A DNA stretch of 32,906 bases, from the NCBI GenBank assembly GCA_945900735.1, contig CAMDJX010000009.1:1-32906 (forward strand). Direction: 5' to 3'. Positions 28,698 through 32,906 of the stretch are shown piece by piece (the stretch's first letter is position 1; every line of letters begins with the position of its first letter). Source of the DNA: Acidimicrobium ferrooxidans DSM 10331. Lineage in GTDB: Bacteria; Actinomycetota; Acidimicrobiia; Acidimicrobiales; Ilumatobacteraceae. A program made the translations under genes and the position numbers. The notes beneath the pieces were generated by a model. That model saw only the letters and a program-made list of their open reading frames with translations. It was not told the DNA's origin and ran no database searches.

Positions 28698-29882
28698 GTG
28701 GCCCATAAGCGATTGATCAACATTTTGCAGATTGCAATGGGTTTTCTTGCAGCCGGATATGGCGTCATGTTCACGATGCTCGACGACTGGCGTGAACAAT
28801 TCGGAATTCAAGAAACAGGGCTCGGCATCATCATTGCCGCTGGTTTCTTTACTTCATTTGTTGCCCAATTGACCATTGCTCCATACGCCGACAAAGGACA
28901 TGCCCGACGGTTGATGACCTGGGGTGTGGCAGCAAATGTGGTGGGTGCGGTCGTTATGGCATACGGCTCGTCAATGACCGGCTTTATTTGTGGCCGTGTG
29001 TTGATGGGCGTCGGAGCCGGCATCGCAATTCCTGCAATCAAGCGCATCGTGATTGTCAGTGACCGGGAAAACATGGGAACCAACTTGGGTCGCGGAGTGG
29101 CAATTGAAGTCGGTGGCTTTGCACTCGGGCCAATCATTTCAGCGCTCACCGTTGGCACATTTGGTTTAGCAGCACCTTTCCTCATCATCGCAGCGATTCT
29201 CATAGTGATGGTGGCGTTGATTGCGCGCGAAGAGATTGAAGAAACTCCCGCCGAAGATCGCACGACTGAGCGTTTTGCTATCGACTTGTTGCGCATCAGA
29301 CCACTCACTGGAGCAATACTCATCGGCGTTGCGCTCTACGTGATGATCGGCGTGTTTGATCCGCTGTGGGTAGTGATGATGGATGACATGGGCGCGCCAA
29401 ATTGGGTGGGCAATGCAGGCATATCCATCTTTGGTATGCCGTGGATTTTGTTTGCGACTGTCGGTGGCACCATTGCACAAAAATATGGTCCATTTCGTGT
29501 CAGTGCTTTCGGGCTCGCGCTTGGTGCTTTTTATATGACCTCGTACGGATTCATTGGTAGCCCGTACTGGATGCTCGGCATTGGAGTCACTCAGTCGGCA
29601 CTCGACGCGCTCACTGTCACCGGCACTGGAATCGCGGTCGCACAAGTCGCTCCACCAGAGCGTCAAGCCGGAGCATCAGGGCTACTCGGCGGAATCCAAA
29701 CACTCACCGGCGGAATTGTTGCAATGACCGCAGGCATTGTGTACGAGCACTATGGCCGACAAACTGCATTTGTTGCTACGGGCATCACCATGTTCACACT
29801 TGTGTGCCTTGGATGTGTGCTTGTTGGTCCAAAATATCTTCGAAGACCTGCCGGTGCGAGCGAAGTGACTATCGCACCGTAG
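28698..29882 (+). CDS. MFS transporter
   Basis: This 394-residue protein has about 12 hydrophobic helices. The loop between helices 2 and 3 is YADKGHARRLMTWG, a variant of the MFS G-x-x-x-D-R-x-G-R-R motif, and RVLMGVGAGIAIPAIKR matches the conserved fourth-helix region. It is probably an efflux or uptake carrier; the substrate is not predictable. GTG 28698 is supported by a TAGTGT hexamer. The aldo/keto reductase gene begins 9 bases after the stop, and the oxygenase/ALDH operon diverges from it. Shared regulation of the four genes is plausible. Confidence 0.92.
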   Translation: MAHKRLINILQIAMGFLAAGYGVMFTMLDDWREQFGIQETGLGIIIAAGFFTSFVAQLTIAPYADKGHARRLMTWGVAANVVGAVVMAYGSSMTGFICGRVLMGVGAGIAIPAIKRIVIVSDRENMGTNLGRGVAIEVGGFALGPIISALTVGTFGLAAPFLIIAAILIVMVALIAREEIEETPAEDRTTERFAIDLLRIRPLTGAILIGVALYVMIGVFDPLWVVMMDDMGAPNWVGNAGISIFGMPWILFATVGGTIAQKYGPFRVSAFGLALGAFYMTSYGFIGSPYWMLGIGVTQSALDALTVTGTGIAVAQVAPPERQAGASGLLGGIQTLTGGIVAMTAGIVYEHYGRQTAFVATGITMFTLVCLGCVLVGPKYLRRPAGASEVTIAP

Positions 29883-29885
29883 ATT
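29880..29885 (+). promoter_or_regulatory. Candidate leaderless -10 (TAGATT) made from the MFS stop codon
   Basis: TAGATT ends 6 bases before ATG 29892. Its first three bases are the TAG stop (29880-29882) of the MFS gene. No Shine-Dalgarno is present. Confidence 0.5.
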
Positions 29886-29891
29886 TACGGA

Positions 29892-30890
29892 ATGGAATTT
29901 AGATACCTCGGCCGAAGCGGCTTCAAAGTCTCAGCAATTAGTTACGGCAACTGGATCACACACGGCAGCCAAGTAGAAGAAGATGCTGCCAATGCATGTG
30001 TCAAGCGTGCACTTGAACTTGGTATCACCACATTTGATACAGCCGACGTTTATGCCGGCACTCGCGCCGAAGCCGTACTTGGTCGTGCACTTGCTGGCGT
30101 GCCACGCGAAAGCATTGAAGTATTCACCAAGGTCTATTTCCCAACTGGTGGCGGCGTAAATGATCGTGGTTTATCGCGCAAGCACATCATGCACTCCATT
30201 GATGCATCACTCAAACGACTCAATATGGATCACGTCGATTTGTATCAAGCCCATCGCTACGACGTCGAAACTCCGCTCGAAGAAACGATGCTTGCTTTTG
30301 CAGACATCGTGCGCCAAGGCAAAGCTCTTTACATCGGTGTATCCGAGTGGGACGCCGATCAGATCACCCGTGGCGCAGAACTTGCGCGCGAACTGCACGT
30401 GCCGTTTATTTCAAACCAACCTCAATACTCAATGTTGTGGCGCGTAATCGAAGAAGAAGTTGTGCCAGCAAGCGAGCGCGAAGGACTTTCGCAAATTGTG
30501 TGGTCACCAATGGCCCAAGGTGTGCTCACAGGTAAGTACCTTCCTGGTCAACCACCGCCAGAGGGTTCGCGCGCAACCGATGAGTTGAGCGGCAAAAACT
30601 TCATCTCGCGTTGGCTCACTGATGACACTTTGACAAAAGTACAAGCACTCAAACCAATTGCGGCAGAGGCTGGCATCACGATGGCGCAAATGGCAATTGC
30701 GTGGGTGTTGCAAAACAAAAATATTGCATCAGCAATTGTTGGTGCCACTCGCCCAGATCAACTCGACGACAATGTGAAAGCCGCAAACATTGTGCTTGAG
30801 CCTGCAATCTTGTCGGCAATCGACAAGGCACTCGAGGGAATTATCGTCAGCGATCCACGGCTAACCGTGTCACCAAAAACCCGCTTTTAA
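29892..30890 (+). CDS. Aldo/keto reductase
   Basis: This 332-residue NADPH-dependent (beta/alpha)8 oxidoreductase has the expected catalytic tetrad: D49 and Y54 (FDTADVY), K80 (FTKVY) and H121 (YQAHRYD). FRYLGRSGFKVSAISYG at the start and SPMAQGVLTGKY toward the end resemble the voltage-gated K-channel beta-subunit/YghZ group. Substrate unknown. It may be cotranscribed with the MFS gene 9 bases upstream or use its own leaderless promoter. It ends 28 bases from the convergent acyl-CoA dehydrogenase gene; that gap holds only a short AT-rich inverted repeat (GTTTTCTAAAAC). Confidence 0.94.
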   Translation: MEFRYLGRSGFKVSAISYGNWITHGSQVEEDAANACVKRALELGITTFDTADVYAGTRAEAVLGRALAGVPRESIEVFTKVYFPTGGGVNDRGLSRKHIMHSIDASLKRLNMDHVDLYQAHRYDVETPLEETMLAFADIVRQGKALYIGVSEWDADQITRGAELARELHVPFISNQPQYSMLWRVIEEEVVPASEREGLSQIVWSPMAQGVLTGKYLPGQPPPEGSRATDELSGKNFISRWLTDDTLTKVQALKPIAAEAGITMAQMAIAWVLQNKNIASAIVGATRPDQLDDNVKAANIVLEPAILSAIDKALEGIIVSDPRLTVSPKTRF

Positions 30891-30918
30891 TCCAGCAGTT
30901 TTCTAAAACAATTACGGC

Positions 30919-32235
30919 TCAAGGGCCAGTAAACAAACCGCTTCGATCACCCTTCATCGGTGGAAGTACTTCACCTTCGTGGCGAGCGATTTCTGCTCGC
31001 CCTACAACGTGCCAGTGCACTTCATCTGGACCGTCAGCAAGACGTAATGTTCGCTGACCTGCGTACATGCGTGCGAGTGGTGTCCATTGCGAAACGCCTG
31101 CACCACCAAACACTTGAATGGCTTCATCAATGATTTTGCATACGCGCTCTGGCACCATTGCTTTCACAGCGCTTACCCAAATGCGCGCCTCGGCATTACC
31201 AAGTGTGTCCATTGCTTTTGCGGCGCGAAGGACCATCAGGCGCATTGCCTCAATCTCAATGCGCGCCTTACCAATCACTTCTGTGTTCTTGCCAAGTCGT
31301 GCAATTGGTTTGCCAAATGCTTCACGGCTCAGCCCACGCTGCACCATAAGTTCGAGCGCACGTTCTGCGGCACCTATCGACCGCATGCAGTGGTGAATAC
31401 GTCCTGGTCCTAAACGCACCTGACTGATTTCAAAACCACGTCCTTCGCCCAACAACATGTTGCTCGCAGGCACACGAACGTCGGTAAAACGCAAGTGCAT
31501 GTGGCCATGTGGTGCATCGTCTTCACCAAAGACACTCATCGATCCAAGAATCTCTACGCCAGGCGTGTCCATCGGTACAAGTATTTGTGAATGCCTGCTA
31601 TGCGGTGGACCATCTTGACTTGTTCGAAGCATGCAGATCATAATTTTGCAGCGAGGGTCTCCTGCGCCAGAGATATAAAACTTCTCGCCGTTGATGAGCC
31701 ATTCGTCGCCATCCTTCACTGCACGGCACTCAAGATTCTTGGCATCTGATGACGCAACGTCTGGTTCGGTCATCGCATATGCAGAACGAATTTCGCCATT
31801 AAGTAACGGCTCGAGCCAGCGCTTCTTTTGCTCTGGGGTGCCAACGCGCTCCAACACTTCCATGTTGCCCGTGTCTGGCGCACTGCAGTTAAAACACTCG
31901 GATGCAATCGGGTTCTTGCCCAATTCATTTGCAATGTATGCATAGTCGAGGTTTGATAAACCTTCGCCGGTCTCTGCATTTGGCAGGAAGAAATTCCATA
32001 ATCCTTTTGCTTTTGCTTTTGCCTTTACCGATTCGAGCAATTCAAGTTGACCTTTGCCGTATTGCCAGCGGTCTGGTCTTCCCTCGCCAAGTCGAAAAAA
32101 CTCGTCTGTAATCGGATTAATTTCATTGGCAACAAATTCTTTGACGGCTTCAAACAATGGAACCGCTTTGGCCGACATGGCCAAGTTCATCGCGTCGTCT
32201 GTGGCTATTCCTGAGTGCATTCCGGGCTTTGGCAT
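30919..32235 (-). CDS. Acyl-CoA dehydrogenase (ACAD10/11-like)
   Basis: This is a 438-residue FAD flavoenzyme. The middle-domain motif AYAMTEPDVASSDA (FAD/substrate binding) is followed by EWLINGEKFYISGAGDPRC, a pattern I associate with ACAD10/11-like enzymes. QVFGGAGVSQWTPLARMYAGQRTLRLADGPDEVH holds the C-terminal signature and the acidic residue near the usual catalytic base position. It probably oxidises a branched or hydroxylated acyl-CoA rather than a plain straight chain (inference). ATG 32235 lies 6 bases after a TAGCGT hexamer. Confidence 0.93.
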   Translation of the reverse strand: MPKPGMHSGIATDDAMNLAMSAKAVPLFEAVKEFVANEINPITDEFFRLGEGRPDRWQYGKGQLELLESVKAKAKAKGLWNFFLPNAETGEGLSNLDYAYIANELGKNPIASECFNCSAPDTGNMEVLERVGTPEQKKRWLEPLLNGEIRSAYAMTEPDVASSDAKNLECRAVKDGDEWLINGEKFYISGAGDPRCKIMICMLRTSQDGPPHSRHSQILVPMDTPGVEILGSMSVFGEDDAPHGHMHLRFTDVRVPASNMLLGEGRGFEISQVRLGPGRIHHCMRSIGAAERALELMVQRGLSREAFGKPIARLGKNTEVIGKARIEIEAMRLMVLRAAKAMDTLGNAEARIWVSAVKAMVPERVCKIIDEAIQVFGGAGVSQWTPLARMYAGQRTLRLADGPDEVHWHVVGRAEIARHEGEVLPPMKGDRSGLFTGP

Positions 32236-32241
32236 AACCCC

Positions 32242-32247
32242 ACGCTA
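32242..32247 (-). promoter_or_regulatory. Candidate leaderless -10 (TAGCGT) for the acyl-CoA dehydrogenase gene
   Basis: On the minus strand TAGCGT ends 6 bases before ATG 32235, with no Shine-Dalgarno. Confidence 0.5.
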
Positions 32248-32273
32248 CCCGTCTTGTCGATTTGCCGACCTAG

Positions 32274-32444
32274 TCAGAGCGCTAAGTTATCCCAGTCTTT
32301 GCCCTCTTCGCTTAGGCACCACTCATTAAAAGCATCGGCGTACATTTCTCCAAGTTTGATATTGATCATTTCATTGGGGTCTGAAGTTGCGGACTTTGAC
32401 TCAGACGGAATACGCCTCTGATCGTTGGGAAGTAGTGGGCGCAT
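32274..32444 (-). CDS. Possible 56-residue protein of unknown function
   Basis: This short reading frame begins 4 bases after the stop of the Ddn-like gene and fills most of the gap to the acyl-CoA dehydrogenase gene. The peptide starts MRPLLPNDQRR, is Ser/Lys-rich in the middle and ends with an acidic, aromatic stretch (ADAFNEWCLSEEGKDWDNLAL). No Shine-Dalgarno is evident, though coupling to the upstream gene could allow translation. No domain recognised. A longer version from 32531 overlaps the Ddn-like gene and is less likely. Confidence 0.4.
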   Translation of the reverse strand: MRPLLPNDQRRIPSESKSATSDPNEMINIKLGEMYADAFNEWCLSEEGKDWDNLAL

Positions 32445-32448
32445 ATTT

Positions 32449-32877
32449 TTATGATTCGGAAAGTATGACCAATGGAATCTCGCGCGATGTCTTTTCTTGA
32501 TATCCCGCGTATCCCTTAAACGCTCCTGCAACGACTGGCCACATGCGTGCGCGCTCTTGAGCGTTTGCCGTACGTGCAGTCATGATCTTGTGAGGTGCAC
32601 CTTTATATGACACCTGCACCTGTGGGGTCTCGAGCAAATTGAGATACCAAGCAGGGTGATGGTCATCGCCACCGCGTGAAGCAACAATCACTATCTCACC
32701 GTTTTCTTGTAACGGCGAGGTCAACAAACAACTACGTGGTTCACCGCTCTTGCGACCAATCGTTGTGAGTTCGAGCACGGGCATGTTGCCTGCTGTCCAC
32801 CCTGCTTTGCCACGTGTGACACCAAGAATTATCCGGTGTATCCCATTCATTGTTTTGAGCATTCGGTCACTAGGCAT
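32449..32877 (-). CDS. Ddn-like F420-dependent nitroreductase-family protein
   Basis: This 142-residue protein of the DUF385/Ddn group reduces quinones or nitro compounds with F420H2 in mycobacterial relatives. VLELTTIGRKSGEPRSCLLTSP and EIVIVASRGGDDHHPAWYLNLLETPQVQV are the defining segments of this split-barrel family. ATG 32877 is chosen because GGAGG (minus strand 32884-32888) lies 6 bases upstream; GTG 32883 is the alternative. With the protein at 23663 this is the second likely F420-binding fold in the window. Confidence 0.9.
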   Translation of the reverse strand: MPSDRMLKTMNGIHRIILGVTRGKAGWTAGNMPVLELTTIGRKSGEPRSCLLTSPLQENGEIVIVASRGGDDHHPAWYLNLLETPQVQVSYKGAPHKIMTARTANAQERARMWPVVAGAFKGYAGYQEKTSREIPLVILSES

Positions 32878-32906
32878 GAGCACCCTCCATTACATATTTT
32901 GGTTTA

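Noticed and set aside
1-32906. Insertion sequences, prophage, tRNA or rRNA genes
   Set aside because: No transposase, integrase, phage structural protein, cloverleaf or rRNA-like stretch was recognised in either strand.

Overview
The window looks like chromosome of a gene-dense, moderate-GC actinobacterium, most likely from the class Acidimicrobiia (Ilumatobacter or freshwater acIV type). The evidence is two WhiB-family iron-sulfur regulators, a SenX3/RegX3-type phosphate two-component system, F420-type flavin-fold proteins, a DUF4916 Nudix-like protein and a MoxR/VWA pair of the actinobacterial type. The lineage is an inference from gene content; no rRNA or tRNA gene is present. Coding density is very high, no gene-free stretch reaches 300 bases, and several convergent genes overlap at their ends.

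Layout. 1-8126 is a phosphate/polyphosphate block. On the minus strand, in order of transcription, it holds a small conserved protein, ppk1, phoU, a SenX3-like kinase, a RegX3-like regulator and a truncated MFS transporter. A whiB-like gene and a Ppx/GppA exopolyphosphatase are on the plus strand. Polyphosphate synthesis, breakdown and phosphate sensing therefore sit together. 8158-9457 holds tatA, a glutamate formimidoyltransferase and a WhiB2-like regulator. 9567-13641 holds a VWA protein and its AAA+ (MoxR/BchI-like) partner on the minus strand, with a stand-alone class III nucleotide cyclase on the opposite strand between them. 13652-18676 is one 1674-residue secreted protease with two complete subtilisin catalytic domains, two I9 propeptides and six Fn3 domains. 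18763-24055 holds an SDR, a 1-Cys peroxiredoxin, a MacB/FtsX-type ABC exporter pair and an F420/FMN split-barrel protein. 24061-32877 holds an Fpg/Nei glycosylase, a small membrane protein, a DUF4916 protein, a DoxX-like protein, an ALDH/2OG-oxygenase operon, an MFS/aldo-keto reductase pair, an acyl-CoA dehydrogenase, a possible 56-residue protein and a Ddn-like protein.

Two observations stand out. First, the protease is an internal duplication: all catalytic residues and four cysteines recur at an exact offset of 1004 residues. Second, about half of the genes have a TANNNT hexamer ending 6 or 7 bases before the start codon and no Shine-Dalgarno sequence, which is the signature of leaderless transcription. 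In two cases the upstream stop codon is itself part of that hexamer. Other points of interest are a DNA glycosylase whose N-terminal catalytic proline is replaced by serine, a 24-base palindromic operator candidate upstream of the WhiB2 gene, and extremely tight divergent promoters.
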